Shown: positions 33,240 through 42,048, counted from the stretch's first letter. The stretch is DNA of 44,563 nt from Paenibacillus sp. (GCA_031254035.1 JAIRVF010000027.1:1-44563), one strand, 5' to 3'. The notes: generated by a model from the sequence alone, not told the origin. Program-made: numbers and translations.

Positions 33240-35075
33240 TTAGCTTACTTGATAAGTGACCGAATACAGCTCAGACAAGGGAAGAACGATCGATACCGTT
33301 GTCCCCTCCCTCCATATACTTTCAATGTAAATTTTCGCGTGTGGTCCATAATTTAGACGCATTCTTGCGGCGACATTGCGGAGTCCATAACCTGCACCTG
33401 TATCACCGCCTGCCATTACGCCATGTTCCGTCGGTTGCCGTAATACGGCAGAGAGCTCCACTTGCAATCGCTCGCGCCTATCTTCGGTCATTCCAGTGCC
33501 AGTATCATTAACCGAAATAACGAGGCATTCTCCCCCTTCGCTTTCCTTCACCCGTACAGCGATATTCAGCAGCATCTCCTGATCTGGCGAAGGAGACTTC
33601 TCTAAGCCATGAATAATCGCATTCTCCACAATAGGCTGCACAAGCAGCTTCACAAGTGGCAGCTCCTCTGCCCGCGGATCAATGTCGTACTCGACACGAA
33701 ATAGATCCATAAACCGGATTTGTTGAATGCGAATATAGGCATGCAAGTGCTCCACGCACTCCTTTACGGTGAGTACATCCTTTCCTTTGCTCAGGCTTAG
33801 TCGAAAAAAACGCGACAGATGAAGCACCATCTCGGAAATATCCTCCGCTTCCGAATGCTTGGCCATCCAATAGATCGAATCCAGCGTGTTATACAGAAAA
33901 TGAGGATGAATTTGCGACTGAAGCAGCTTAAGTTCCGTATTGGCAAGCCGCAGGCTCTGTTCGTAATGGTCATGAATGAGATGCTGCTGCTGTGATGCCA
34001 TATGATTAAATAACTCTGTGACGAGACCGAATTCATCCTGTCTTGTTGATTTCAGCCGCACATGAAGCTTACCGCTTTTTATCGATCTCAAGCCGACAGC
34101 CAACATCCGCATTGGCGCCGCGATACTCTTGTATATGCTATACGCCATGATGAGCGCAAGTACGATGCTGAGTGCGATCATGAATAACGCGTAATATTCT
34201 ACTTGGCGCGATTGGGCGAACAGTTCCTTCTTCGGTTGGGCTAAGGTTAGCGTCCATCCATAATAAGGCGATGCTGTTTGAATCAACACTTGATCGCTTG
34301 CTTCCGCTCGGGCCAGATAATCCTGATAGGAGTCGGGACGCTGTGACGTACCCGCTACCCACTTGCCGTCAGCCGTATACAAATGCAGTTCGGCCTGTGC
34401 CGAAGGCGTAACGGAACGTATATATTGCTGCAAGCGTTCCATATTCAAACTAATAATCAGTGCGTTCCGGTCACGATTCGGATTATATATGTCCATCGCC
34501 CGTACAACAGTCAGGCTATCGGCACCGAAAACTTGACCAAATAACTTCCCTGCCCCTATTTGTTCATCCGGCTGAATGAACATCATCCCTGTTCCCAAGC
34601 CGTTCAGTTGTTGGCGCAGCCAAATGCGCTCATCCGCACGTTCAATGGGAAGTACCCCGTGAATTGTTGAAATAACCGAATTGGAATTGTCGTGATATAC
34701 GGCTATTTGAGAGAACATCGGATGGATCGATAGAAAATCAGCCAGCTTACGCTTCATCTTCACCAGCTCCATGACATCCTCTGCCTCCAGTTTCCGCTTG
34801 GCATACGTAAGCGCATCATTCATCTCTGAATCGGTCGACAACATCGTGGACAGCTCTTCTACGTTCTGCAGCACCAGCTCAATATTGTCCATCAACGCAT
34901 GCATCGCGCTCTCAGTACGTGCGGTTGTTTCTGACAACAGCAGTTCTTGCGATCGTTTGTTGGAGAACCACCCCGTTAACACCAAAGGGATGAGGATCAG
35001 TACGAAATAAATGGTCAGTCGCCACTGAATCCGCTGGCGGATTTGATTGCGTACATATTTCAGCATTTTGTGCAC
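33240..35075 (-). CDS. YesM-type sensor histidine kinase
   Basis: The 611-residue membrane kinase has TM1 at about 18-35, an extracytoplasmic Cache-like sensor at about 36-293, TM2 at about 294-315, a HAMP region to about 370, and a His_kinase domain with the LytS/YesM motif QIHPHFLYNTLDSIYW (His392 the likely phosphorylation site). The C-terminal ATPase has N-box VENAIIHGLEK and G-box DTGTGM and GYGLRN. The start is GTG, directly abutting the TGA stop of the upstream binding-protein gene (TGAGTG), so the two are translationally coupled. It partners the YesN-type regulator downstream. Confidence 0.94.
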   Translation of the reverse strand: MHKMLKYVRNQIRQRIQWRLTIYFVLILIPLVLTGWFSNKRSQELLLSETTARTESAMHALMDNIELVLQNVEELSTMLSTDSEMNDALTYAKRKLEAEDVMELVKMKRKLADFLSIHPMFSQIAVYHDNSNSVISTIHGVLPIERADERIWLRQQLNGLGTGMMFIQPDEQIGAGKLFGQVFGADSLTVVRAMDIYNPNRDRNALIISLNMERLQQYIRSVTPSAQAELHLYTADGKWVAGTSQRPDSYQDYLARAEASDQVLIQTASPYYGWTLTLAQPKKELFAQSRQVEYYALFMIALSIVLALIMAYSIYKSIAAPMRMLAVGLRSIKSGKLHVRLKSTRQDEFGLVTELFNHMASQQQHLIHDHYEQSLRLANTELKLLQSQIHPHFLYNTLDSIYWMAKHSEAEDISEMVLHLSRFFRLSLSKGKDVLTVKECVEHLHAYIRIQQIRFMDLFRVEYDIDPRAEELPLVKLLVQPIVENAIIHGLEKSPSPDQEMLLNIAVRVKESEGGECLVISVNDTGTGMTEDRRERLQVELSAVLRQPTEHGVMAGGDTGAGYGLRNVAARMRLNYGPHAKIYIESIWREGTTVSIVLPLSELYSVTYQVS

Positions 35076-36746
35076 TCACCCTCCGCTCTTTTGCCCACTA
35101 ACAGACTGAAGCTGCTGCTCATAACCAGGCTGATTCCGCCTCAAATGATACCAATCATTAGCCTCTTTCGTCATTTCACGTCCGCCCTCATCCATCCATT
35201 CAGACACATACGTCTCGAAGTCGTCCAGCGGCCGGATACCTAGCACAATATCAATGAGCATATCGTTCTTGTTTAACAGAAGTGATGAATATTTTGTCAT
35301 GGCTGGTGTAGGCAAAGAACGGAAGGAGCTTGGGTAAGCATTCAGGGAAGCAAAGCGGAGATTGTCATATAAATGGTATTCTTGGCCTAATGAATTAAGG
35401 CGGGAACGAGTATATGCCTCGTCCGGGATATCTGCTAGATTGGCATAAAGCCCACGATAATGATCCTGATTATGGCGTTTCATATCCGTTACCCGCTCCC
35501 CATTTTTCCATGACCATACATCTCCTTCGAATCCCAGCTTAAGCGAATCGCGTCCATCTCCAACGATATAGTTCAGCAGCTTCAGCACCTCAACGGCATG
35601 AGTGCTTGAAGCAGGAATCACCTGATAAGACCTGACTGGCGGCAAAGCAAATGTACCACTCCCGCGGGGCCCCTTTGGGAAGGGGATAGGGAGCCATTCC
35701 GCACGTGGATCCAGGGCTTTACTTTTCTCCAGCACACCGCGGGTATCATACCATGTGCCTGTGAACAGCCCCAGCTTCCCTTCGATAACTTGTCTTTCCA
35801 TTCCTTGCTGTGTTTGTATAGGAAAAAGCGGATCAATGAGTCCCTCCTGTACCATCGTTCGCAAAAAGGCAAGTGCTTCTTTCATCTCCGGTTGTACATT
35901 GGAATATACGAGCTGGCCGTCCTTTTCCATCCATTGGCCCAGCTGCACGCCAAAAGCACCGAACCACGGCGAGGAACGCCCCAGATCTTCAATAAAGCTG
36001 GTACCGTATGTATCCTGTATGCCATCTCCGTCCGCATCAAGCGACGAAAAGGCATGCATAACATCCACCATTTCCGCAAGCGTACTCGGCGATTTGAGGC
36101 CGAAGCGATCCAGCCAATCCTTGCGAATATATAGCATCTCCAGCCCTATTCCTTCATTCAGAGTTGGGAGAGCATACACCTGTCCGTTAAAGGATAACTG
36201 CTCCCATATTTCAGGCGGAATGCGCTCTTTCAAATTCGGTGCATACCTAGCAATCAACTGGTCGAGCGGCGTCAGCATCTGTTTGCGTGCATAGAAGGAT
36301 ACCCAATTTGCATCTGCAATGCTGATCAGATCAGGCGTATGGTTCGACATCATCATGACGCCGACGCGATCTTCATACCGATGCGATGGCGGAATGATGA
36401 CTTCTACGCGCAATCCTGTCTTCGCCTCGATATCGGACAAGTATGGATTGTCATTCACTGTAAACGGCCCGGGAAAGCCAATACCCAGACTATTCAATAC
36501 GACGGTAATCTTCGGTATGTCTGACTTTTGGCTCGTAACCTCCAACGTTCTTGGATTCCCGCTGCATCCAAACAAAACCAATAAGCATACAAGCCCCGTT
36601 ATCATAGCGATTCTCCTCAGCGAAATCATTCGCTGGATCATGGCTTCCAAGCCCGGGGATGAAAGCGTATACAATAAAAAACGCACGGCTCCATTATTTC
36701 CTACCTCACTTTCTTCTCTAATTTCTGTCTGCTGGTCATCCAACAC
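35076..36746 (-). CDS. Extracellular solute-binding lipoprotein upstream of the YesM kinase
   Basis: This is a cluster-type sugar-binding protein with lipobox LVLFGCSG and a C-terminal DFETYVSEWMDEGGREM and ANDWYHLRR, homologous to the protein at 27776-29248. Start choice is difficult. GTG 36746 has the best ribosome site (AAAGGAGAGG) but puts about 40 residues before the signal peptide. ATG 36644 would give a normal lipoprotein signal (MIQRMISLRRIAMITGLV) with weak ribosome support, and ATG 36608 has GAGGAGA upstream but no basic residues. Being first in the operon and coupled to the kinase, it may act as the kinase's sensing partner rather than the transport receptor; this is inference. Confidence 0.88.
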   Translation of the reverse strand: MLDDQQTEIREESEVGNNGAVRFLLYTLSSPGLEAMIQRMISLRRIAMITGLVCLLVLFGCSGNPRTLEVTSQKSDIPKITVVLNSLGIGFPGPFTVNDNPYLSDIEAKTGLRVEVIIPPSHRYEDRVGVMMMSNHTPDLISIADANWVSFYARKQMLTPLDQLIARYAPNLKERIPPEIWEQLSFNGQVYALPTLNEGIGLEMLYIRKDWLDRFGLKSPSTLAEMVDVMHAFSSLDADGDGIQDTYGTSFIEDLGRSSPWFGAFGVQLGQWMEKDGQLVYSNVQPEMKEALAFLRTMVQEGLIDPLFPIQTQQGMERQVIEGKLGLFTGTWYDTRGVLEKSKALDPRAEWLPIPFPKGPRGSGTFALPPVRSYQVIPASSTHAVEVLKLLNYIVGDGRDSLKLGFEGDVWSWKNGERVTDMKRHNQDHYRGLYANLADIPDEAYTRSRLNSLGQEYHLYDNLRFASLNAYPSSFRSLPTPAMTKYSSLLLNKNDMLIDIVLGIRPLDDFETYVSEWMDEGGREMTKEANDWYHLRRNQPGYEQQLQSVSGQKSGG

Positions 36747-36833
36747 ATCTGTCCCTCTCCTTTCGTTCATACATTTTAAAACTGTTAAAATTACTGGTTT
36801 GACAATAACCTTACATTCTATCCCTAATCATAC

Positions 36834-36867
36834 AAAAAGTGCAGAACCAATTGTACTTGATCTGCAC
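36834..36867 (-). terminator. Terminator-like hairpin ahead of the sugar-uptake operon
   Basis: On the minus strand, GTGCAGA and TCTGCAC arms with additional CAA/TTG pairing are followed by TTTTTG. It lies about 90 bases upstream of the operon's first gene and would block read-through from the redox operon or act as an attenuator. Confidence 0.6.
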
Positions 36868-36890
36868 CCTGTTAGTTGGAATATTGGGTT

Positions 36891-37082
36891 CTTAACGAAA
36901 CACACAATCGTTATTTGGTCAAAAATCTGCTTCTAAAATTTCTAACGAATCTAGGAAACGCTATTTAGCTCAACAGAGGTTCATTCGGCAGTATTTCGCT
37001 CCAATAACGATATGTAGTTTCGTTAAAATTAAATCGGTACCCTTTTTAAGGATATAACGCTCTCCAGTTTCGTTAACGCATT
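36891..37082. repeat. Intergenic AACGAAA/TTTCGTTA repeat cluster, copy 2
   Basis: Units of the same family as 16563-16830 are TTAACGAAAC-N-TCGTTATTTGG (from 36892), CTAACGAATC-N-ACGCTATTT, CAATAACGA-N-AGTTTCGTTA and ATATAACGC-N-AGTTTCGTTAACG. Together with the two terminators they fill the 36771-37370 gap; no gene was seen. Confidence 0.65.
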
Positions 37083-37225
37083 TCGGATTCGAAAAATCTA
37101 TCGGAGAACTTGCTGCGGAGAGAGCAGACGATTGCGGAATACGATAGCTCGGCCAATTTACACTCCAAGTGTAGCTTAAGTATTTATCCGTAATCAGGAA
37201 ATATCGATTTAATCTACCCTGTAAT

Positions 37226-37256
37226 TCAAAAAATAAGCAGGCTTTGGCAGCCTGCT
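37226..37256 (-). terminator. Rho-independent terminator of the flavin/heme redox operon
   Basis: AGCAGGCT and AGCCTGCT are perfect 8-bp arms with a five-base loop, followed on the minus strand by TATTTTTTG. It lies 115 bases past the kinase stop codon. Confidence 0.85.
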
Positions 37257-37370
37257 GAGAAATGTGTGATATTCCACAGTCTTGTCCCGATGGTTGAGTT
37301 TCCGGCATAAATCAGAGTGATAATCCGGTGATTTGCAATTGCGAAACTGGTACCGGATCGGCAATACATA

Positions 37371-38738
37371 TTAGTTTGATGGTTTCGTACTGCGTTGCAA
37401 AGAAGCTGATACAGGAAGTTTCACTGTAAACGCACTACCTTGGCCGGGAGCGCTTCTGACAAGGATGTTCCCTCCATGTGCTTCCACAATCCATTTGACG
37501 ATGGATAACCCCAGTCCTGTCTGGCTTTTACCTCTGCCTCTGGAAGGGTCTCCACGGTAAAAACGTTCGAATATTTCTTCATGCAGTTCCTTCGGGATTC
37601 CAATTCCTGTATCAGCAACAACCATTGTCAACGTCCTTTCGTCTGAAGTTGCAGTTACAGTAATATTTCCATGTTTAGGAGTATATTGAAGCGCGTTATC
37701 CACCAGAATTATAATCAATTGGAGAATACGCTCTTTATCCGCATGGATCGTTAAATCAGAAGAAGCATCTAATTGAATCGAAAGTTCCTTTTCATCGGCT
37801 AATGGTTTTATTTTTCGGATGAACTTTACAAGTTCCTCTCGCAAGGAAAAGGTCTCCATCGCTAATTGATTGGTAGAGGAATCTCCTTGAGCCAGTGTCA
37901 GAAGGAATGATACCATAGAGGACATTCTTTGGGTTTCATCTTTCAGATCATCAAGTACCTGCCTGCTAAACGGCTGCATATTTTGTCCTTCTTCTGATTC
38001 CAGTACCTCTAATGAGGCATGCATAACGGTTAATGGAGTTCTCAATTCATGAGAAGCATTGGAAACGAATCTTCGTTGACGTTCGAACGCTTCCGCAATC
38101 GGCTTCATGGCCCGCCCCGACATCACAAATCCTAATAAGGCGGATAAGATAATAAATAAAGCCGACAATCCAATTAGAATGGACATGATTTCCTTAAGAA
38201 TAACCTTTTGCGGGGAAACATCGGCTCCTACATATAAGGTACCCAGGTATTCCCCTTTCTCTGTAATCGGTTGACCTGTAAGTAAAAGCTCGATACCTAC
38301 GTCTTCATTATTTTCTACGGCAAAATAGCGAATATCACCTTTTCGTGGTTTCCAATTCGTTAGTTCTTGAATAAAAGTTGTAGGCTTTTCAAGCATCGGA
38401 ATCTCACCGGAAATCAGACGGCCTTCTTTATCGACAACGATAAAAAAAGACCAAAATGTTTCTGTGGCCCGCTTCTTTTTTTCATCTTTTTTGTGATCCT
38501 CGTGATCCTCATGATCTTCATGTTTTTTCATTTCTTTAGGTTTACTCGGCTTCATCTGCTCTAACACAGATTTCTGCTCAGAGGTATACTTATCCGCCAG
38601 CCTTAGAATCTCTTTCTCTTGGGAGCTGTAAACATAAGAAGTAAGCAAGAAGTACCCAATCCCGTTAAATGCAATCAAGAACATAATGATTAAGACTGTA
38701 AAAAAGACGGTTAGACGCTTGCGGGTTTTAAAGAACAT
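37371..38738 (-). CDS. Sensor histidine kinase with extracytoplasmic His/Asp-rich sensor
   Basis: The 455-residue kinase has TM1 at about 9-32, an extracytoplasmic sensor at about 33-182, TM2 at about 183-206, HisKA with H-box NASHELRTPLTVMHASLE (His230), and a HATPase with N-box ILVDNALQYTP, G1 VADTGIGIPKE and G2 TGLGLSIVKWI. The sensor carries HEDHEDHEDHKKDEKKK at residues 73-89, with His at 73, 76, 79 and 82. The HED repeat is encoded by near-identical nine-base units and looks suited to bind divalent metal. Its start overlaps the regulator's stop region by 11 bases. It is the last gene of the operon before the 37226 terminator. Confidence 0.92.
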   Translation of the reverse strand: MFFKTRKRLTVFFTVLIIMFLIAFNGIGYFLLTSYVYSSQEKEILRLADKYTSEQKSVLEQMKPSKPKEMKKHEDHEDHEDHKKDEKKKRATETFWSFFIVVDKEGRLISGEIPMLEKPTTFIQELTNWKPRKGDIRYFAVENNEDVGIELLLTGQPITEKGEYLGTLYVGADVSPQKVILKEIMSILIGLSALFIILSALLGFVMSGRAMKPIAEAFERQRRFVSNASHELRTPLTVMHASLEVLESEEGQNMQPFSRQVLDDLKDETQRMSSMVSFLLTLAQGDSSTNQLAMETFSLREELVKFIRKIKPLADEKELSIQLDASSDLTIHADKERILQLIIILVDNALQYTPKHGNITVTATSDERTLTMVVADTGIGIPKELHEEIFERFYRGDPSRGRGKSQTGLGLSIVKWIVEAHGGNILVRSAPGQGSAFTVKLPVSASLQRSTKPSN

Positions 38739-39408
38739 TGCACACCTCCAGCTTATACCCTACCCCGCGAATATTTCGTATGTTTATATCCGGATACTCC
38801 TCTAATTTTTTGCGTGTAAGTTTTACAAGAGCGTCAAGAGAGTTGTTCGTAACCTCGGAATCAAACCCCCAGATTTGAGTAAGCAGCGTTTCTCTATGGA
38901 TAATCCGTCCCCGGTTTCGCATTAAGATTTCTAATAGCTGAAATTCCTTAACTGTGAGAGAAATAAGTTCACCATTGCTTTTAAGTGTATGATTATTAAT
39001 ATTCAGCTCAAAAGAACCCATGGCGATTATACCTTCGGACATCGGGGTCTGCACTCGCCTTGAAATGGACCGCACGCGGGCAAACAGTTCAGCAAACTCA
39101 AATGGTTTCATTAAGTAATCGTCAGCCCCTGCATCCAAACCATCGACACGATCCTGGAGAGTTCCTTTTGCCGTTAGCATTAAGATGCCTTTGTGATAAC
39201 CCTGATTGCGCAGCTCCTTGCATATTTGGTCTCCATATCTCCCGGGAAGCATCCAATCGAGAATAATAAGGTCATAATCCCCCTGGTTCTGGTAATCCTC
39301 CACTTCATCTCCGTGCTGGACCCAATCAACTGTATGGTATTCTTTTTGGAGCATGTGTACAATTAATTTTCCTAATTTTTCGTCATCTTCCGCGAGCAAG
39401 ATTTTCAC
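38728..39408 (-). CDS. OmpR/PhoB-family response regulator
   Basis: The 226-residue regulator has a receiver domain with the acidic pair Glu7-Asp8-Asp9, phospho-acceptor Asp51 (LIILDWMLPGRYGD) and Lys101 (DDYLMKPFEF). A winged-helix DNA-binding domain at about 125-222 includes LTVKEFQLLEILMRNRGRII and NIRGVGYKLE. It is coupled to the kinase gene by an 11-base overlap and lies 37 bases after the heme membrane protein gene. It probably controls its own operon. Confidence 0.94.
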   Translation of the reverse strand: MKILLAEDDEKLGKLIVHMLQKEYHTVDWVQHGDEVEDYQNQGDYDLIILDWMLPGRYGDQICKELRNQGYHKGILMLTAKGTLQDRVDGLDAGADDYLMKPFEFAELFARVRSISRRVQTPMSEGIIAMGSFELNINNHTLKSNGELISLTVKEFQLLEILMRNRGRIIHRETLLTQIWGFDSEVTNNSLDALVKLTRKKLEEYPDINIRNIRGVGYKLEVCNVL

Positions 39409-39445
39409 GACTGTCCAATCCTTTCGTAGATAGCTGATCTCTATA

Positions 39446-40024
39446 TTACGCGTTCTTTTTTACACCCACAGGCTTGCGGCTGACTTTCTTTTCAATATAG
39501 ACTCGATATAGTACTATGGCAACAAAAATAATCAGGCTCCATGCGTATATTTGAAAGGCCCACGTTTTTCCAGAGTCTGAGCCGTCTCCTAAACCATGAA
39601 TAAGAGAGAAAAAAAATAAAGGATAACTAAACAGATGAACGGAACGCCATACTTTTTTGCCTAGCTTTTTAATCATGTCTGAACTAATAAGAATGGCCAC
39701 GATCATATATAGTGCGAGCGTTCCAAATCCAGTTGCTACAGGTTTATACTCCGCTGTAAAAGGAATTAATATCTCCGATAGCAAAAAAGGCTGGTACGTA
39801 TCAATCATAAGTACCGCTCCATGAAGCAGGCCAAATATGAATCCTAACCAGCCAGCAAATTGATGAGTTGGAAGAAGAATTTTGCGAACCTTGACCGGAA
39901 CGGTTGCTCCGTAACTAAACGCTCCTAGTACAATTGAAGCCCAGATTAATAAATAGGAGGTTAATCCTGCTGCTTTAATGACACCCCAAGTGGACAACCA
40001 ATGAAAGGATATGAAGCTATTCAT
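39446..40024 (-). CDS. Ferric-reductase-like transmembrane protein (YedZ/FRD-type, b-heme)
   Basis: The 192-residue polytopic protein has about six membrane segments. Two His pairs fit heme ligation: THQFAGWLGFIFGLLHGA (His-x13-His) and VHLFSYPLFFFSLIHGLG (His-x12-His), the arrangement of the ferric reductase/NOX/MsrQ family. It has no cytoplasmic FAD/NADPH domain, so it must receive electrons from another donor and pass them across the membrane. It overlaps the ApbE gene by one base (TAATG). ApbE next to such a protein is a recurrent arrangement in extracytoplasmic flavin-based electron transfer. Confidence 0.88.
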   Translation of the reverse strand: MNSFISFHWLSTWGVIKAAGLTSYLLIWASIVLGAFSYGATVPVKVRKILLPTHQFAGWLGFIFGLLHGAVLMIDTYQPFLLSEILIPFTAEYKPVATGFGTLALYMIVAILISSDMIKKLGKKVWRSVHLFSYPLFFFSLIHGLGDGSDSGKTWAFQIYAWSLIIFVAIVLYRVYIEKKVSRKPVGVKKNA

Positions 40025-40998
40025 TAAGTGATCACCCTTTCTGCGAATTCATAAACATTTCGATTGATTTTAATCGAACCTGATTGGGTGATGGCAATAT
40101 ATCCAAGGTGAGGGAAGTGGGTCCGCATCCAGTCAGAAAGCATTTCTGAACCGACCATGCAAATGACCTTAGCCGCGACCTCCGCTTCCTCTACAGAGGT
40201 TGCTAATACGGTGGCTTGTACAATATCGGTTTCAGCAGGTTTTCCGGATTTTCCGTTCAAAATATGGTGATGTGATGTTTTGCCTTGATACTCCCATCGT
40301 CGGTAAAGAATATTCGAAGTAGCCACAGCTGCCTTCTTTACATATAGCTGCAGCCATTCGTCTTCTTCATGAAAAGGACTTTGTACGCCTAGAACCCAAG
40401 GCTCGTCATCGGACCAAACTTTGATATCGCCGCCGGCGTCGATGAGTCCTTTCGATACATGAAAACTGTTTCTAAGCATTGATGCTGCACAATCAACGGA
40501 CCATCCTTTTCCCATCCCTCCTAAATCGAGTTGAGATGGAATAGATCTTATTGCTGTTCTACTGTGATCTTCCAGGATCAACGCTTGGCTATATTCACTA
40601 TTGACAGTATGACCATCTCTTCTTTCTGCAACTTGTACTTCTTCTTGATCTGGAGTGCCGATCTTCTCAAAAGAGCAATTGTAGCCGAGTCGAGACAGCT
40701 CAGAGCCTATGAAAGGCTGAAACAAGCCATCTGTCTTCATTGACCATGTCCATGCTGATCGAATCATTGAATAAAGATGGTACGACAGCTTTACCTGCTT
40801 GTTTGTTGGGGCAATATTAAACTTTGACAATTCACTATCCGACTGAAACCTTGAAGCGATATGTTCAATGGCTTCGAACCATTGGATGACAGGCACACCC
40901 CAATAAGTCTGAATTCCGTCTTCTCTGCCCATGACGACAACATCAGTACCCATCGCTTTAAATTCGATGCCCTGTAACCTATTCAAATTTACCATCAT
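40024..40998 (-). CDS. apbE: FAD:protein FMN transferase (ApbE family)
   Basis: The 324-residue enzyme attaches FMN from FAD to Thr/Ser of extracytoplasmic target proteins. Visible family segments are FKAMGTDVVVMG at the N-terminus, DLGGMGKGWSVDCAASML, LIDAGGDIKVWSDD, VATSNILYRRW and HHHILNGKSGKPAETDIVQA (the ApbE HIxNxxxG block). No signal peptide or lipobox is present, so it is either cytoplasmic or secreted by another route; secreted ApbE proteins normally have one. It is coupled on both sides (TAATG overlaps). No standard FMN-binding domain target is encoded in the operon. Confidence 0.92.
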   Translation of the reverse strand: MMVNLNRLQGIEFKAMGTDVVVMGREDGIQTYWGVPVIQWFEAIEHIASRFQSDSELSKFNIAPTNKQVKLSYHLYSMIRSAWTWSMKTDGLFQPFIGSELSRLGYNCSFEKIGTPDQEEVQVAERRDGHTVNSEYSQALILEDHSRTAIRSIPSQLDLGGMGKGWSVDCAASMLRNSFHVSKGLIDAGGDIKVWSDDEPWVLGVQSPFHEEDEWLQLYVKKAAVATSNILYRRWEYQGKTSHHHILNGKSGKPAETDIVQATVLATSVEEAEVAAKVICMVGSEMLSDWMRTHFPHLGYIAITQSGSIKINRNVYEFAERVIT

Positions 40999-41420
40999 TA
41001 GGACCTTCTTGTTTTTCTTGTGCTTCTCGTAGTAAACGTTGTTGCAGGCTGAGATTTCTTAACAGCAGGGCCAGATGATATCTTGCTGGAACCAGGAGCA
41101 GGAATCGTGATTTCAGCTCCCGGGTCTGCTTCCCACATTAATTTCTCAAGCATTTTCTCTCGTTCCGACTTATCATCATCAGACAGTCCGGCAATCTGCT
41201 GCATGCTTTTTTTACTGTAAAGAAAAGGCTGGGCATTGGTTTTAGATGTCTGCAAGGTGCTCTGTTGAATTACATTATTGTCTTTGGCAGCGGCCCATTC
41301 ACCGCTATCTCTTGATATGTTCTCCTCATCCTGTTGACCTTGGGTTACATAGAGGAAACCTGTAAATGACAAAACACTGGAAATTCCTACTACCCATTTT
41401 GGCCATTTGCGATTCGCCAT
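40998..41420 (-). CDS. Membrane-anchored small protein of the redox operon, unrecognised
   Basis: The protein has about 140 residues from ATG 41420 (GAGGTGATGATC upstream). It has a short basic N-terminus and one membrane segment (WVVGISSVLSFTGFLYVTQG, residues 8-27), then an outside region rich in Asp, Ser, Lys and Gln (QIAGLSDDDKSEREKMLEKL). It ends in a Pro/Ser/Thr tail with many basic residues (TTFTTRSTRKTRRS). No DGxSGAT-like flavinylation motif is visible. It is coupled to apbE by TAATG. It could be an accessory or an atypical flavinylation target; no family was recognised. Confidence 0.7.
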   Translation of the reverse strand: MANRKWPKWVVGISSVLSFTGFLYVTQGQQDEENISRDSGEWAAAKDNNVIQQSTLQTSKTNAQPFLYSKKSMQQIAGLSDDDKSEREKMLEKLMWEADPGAEITIPAPGSSKISSGPAVKKSQPATTFTTRSTRKTRRS

Positions 41421-41430
41421 GATCATCACC

Positions 41431-42048
41431 TCATTTGAATTCAATCGTTTGTTCTTGTGGATTTGCCACAGCGATGCGTCCAATAATGTCAGCGGCGACT
41501 TCTAATGGCACATAGAACTGATTGGACTCAACAAAAGGAGCGGCAATTATATTTTGCCGTTGCCCATTTATGTAGGCAATTTGTGTGCCGATATTAAAAA
41601 TAAATTGTTTTCCGTCTGCGAAGCCTTCCAATATACTTTCTTTTGGATATATTACAAAGGGTTCATTTAGAGCTTGAAGAACAGAATTCAATGGTATAAA
41701 CAACTCTCCCTGTTTTACGCGGACAACGTCATGAAATGAGCCTCCTTCTGCAAAAGAAAACGTCACCTCTTCCTTATCTGCAAATTGGGCAGAAGTTGTT
41801 GGTGTAATTGTTATGGGTGTTTGTGCCGGTTCCTCGTATCTCCCTTCCTTCCGATGTTTCTCTGAGTCTTTTTCATTACGCTCTTTTTTGTCGTATTCTT
41901 CTTCATCGTATTCATGCTCTGTTTGTTCATAATGCTCTTTTTTCTTATCATCCTTCTTATCGGCATTGGCCAAAGTGAAGGGGAGCCAGGCGGAAACTAA
42001 AGCGATAAAGAGTACGATAGCAACTGATTTAATGAACTTGTTTTTCAT
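41431..42048 (-). CDS. Secreted protein with copper-amine-oxidase N-terminal-like domain
   Basis: The 205-residue protein has a signal peptide (about 1-25, ending FTLANA) and a highly charged linker at about 26-72 (KKDDKKKEHYEQTEHEYDEE and more, with scattered His and Glu/Asp). A C-terminal copper-amine-oxidase N-like/stalk domain at about 100-205 has the typical LFIPLNSVLQALNEPFVIYP, IAYINGQRQNIIAAPFV and FYVPLEVAADIIG. In Paenibacillus this domain usually binds wall material rather than copper. AAAAGGGAGAG precedes ATG 42048. It is the first gene of the six-gene redox operon. Confidence 0.85.
   Translation of the reverse strand: MKNKFIKSVAIVLFIALVSAWLPFTLANADKKDDKKKEHYEQTEHEYDEEEYDKKERNEKDSEKHRKEGRYEEPAQTPITITPTTSAQFADKEEVTFSFAEGGSFHDVVRVKQGELFIPLNSVLQALNEPFVIYPKESILEGFADGKQFIFNIGTQIAYINGQRQNIIAAPFVESNQFYVPLEVAADIIGRIAVANPQEQTIEFK

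Noticed and set aside
36319..36936. A 205-codon plus-strand open frame
   Set aside because: It is mostly antisense to the solute-binding protein, runs into the repeat region, and has no protein-like features.
36970..37308. A 112-codon minus-strand open frame between the redox operon and the sugar operon
   Set aside because: It is composed of the AACGAAA repeats and the terminator hairpin, with no ribosome site.
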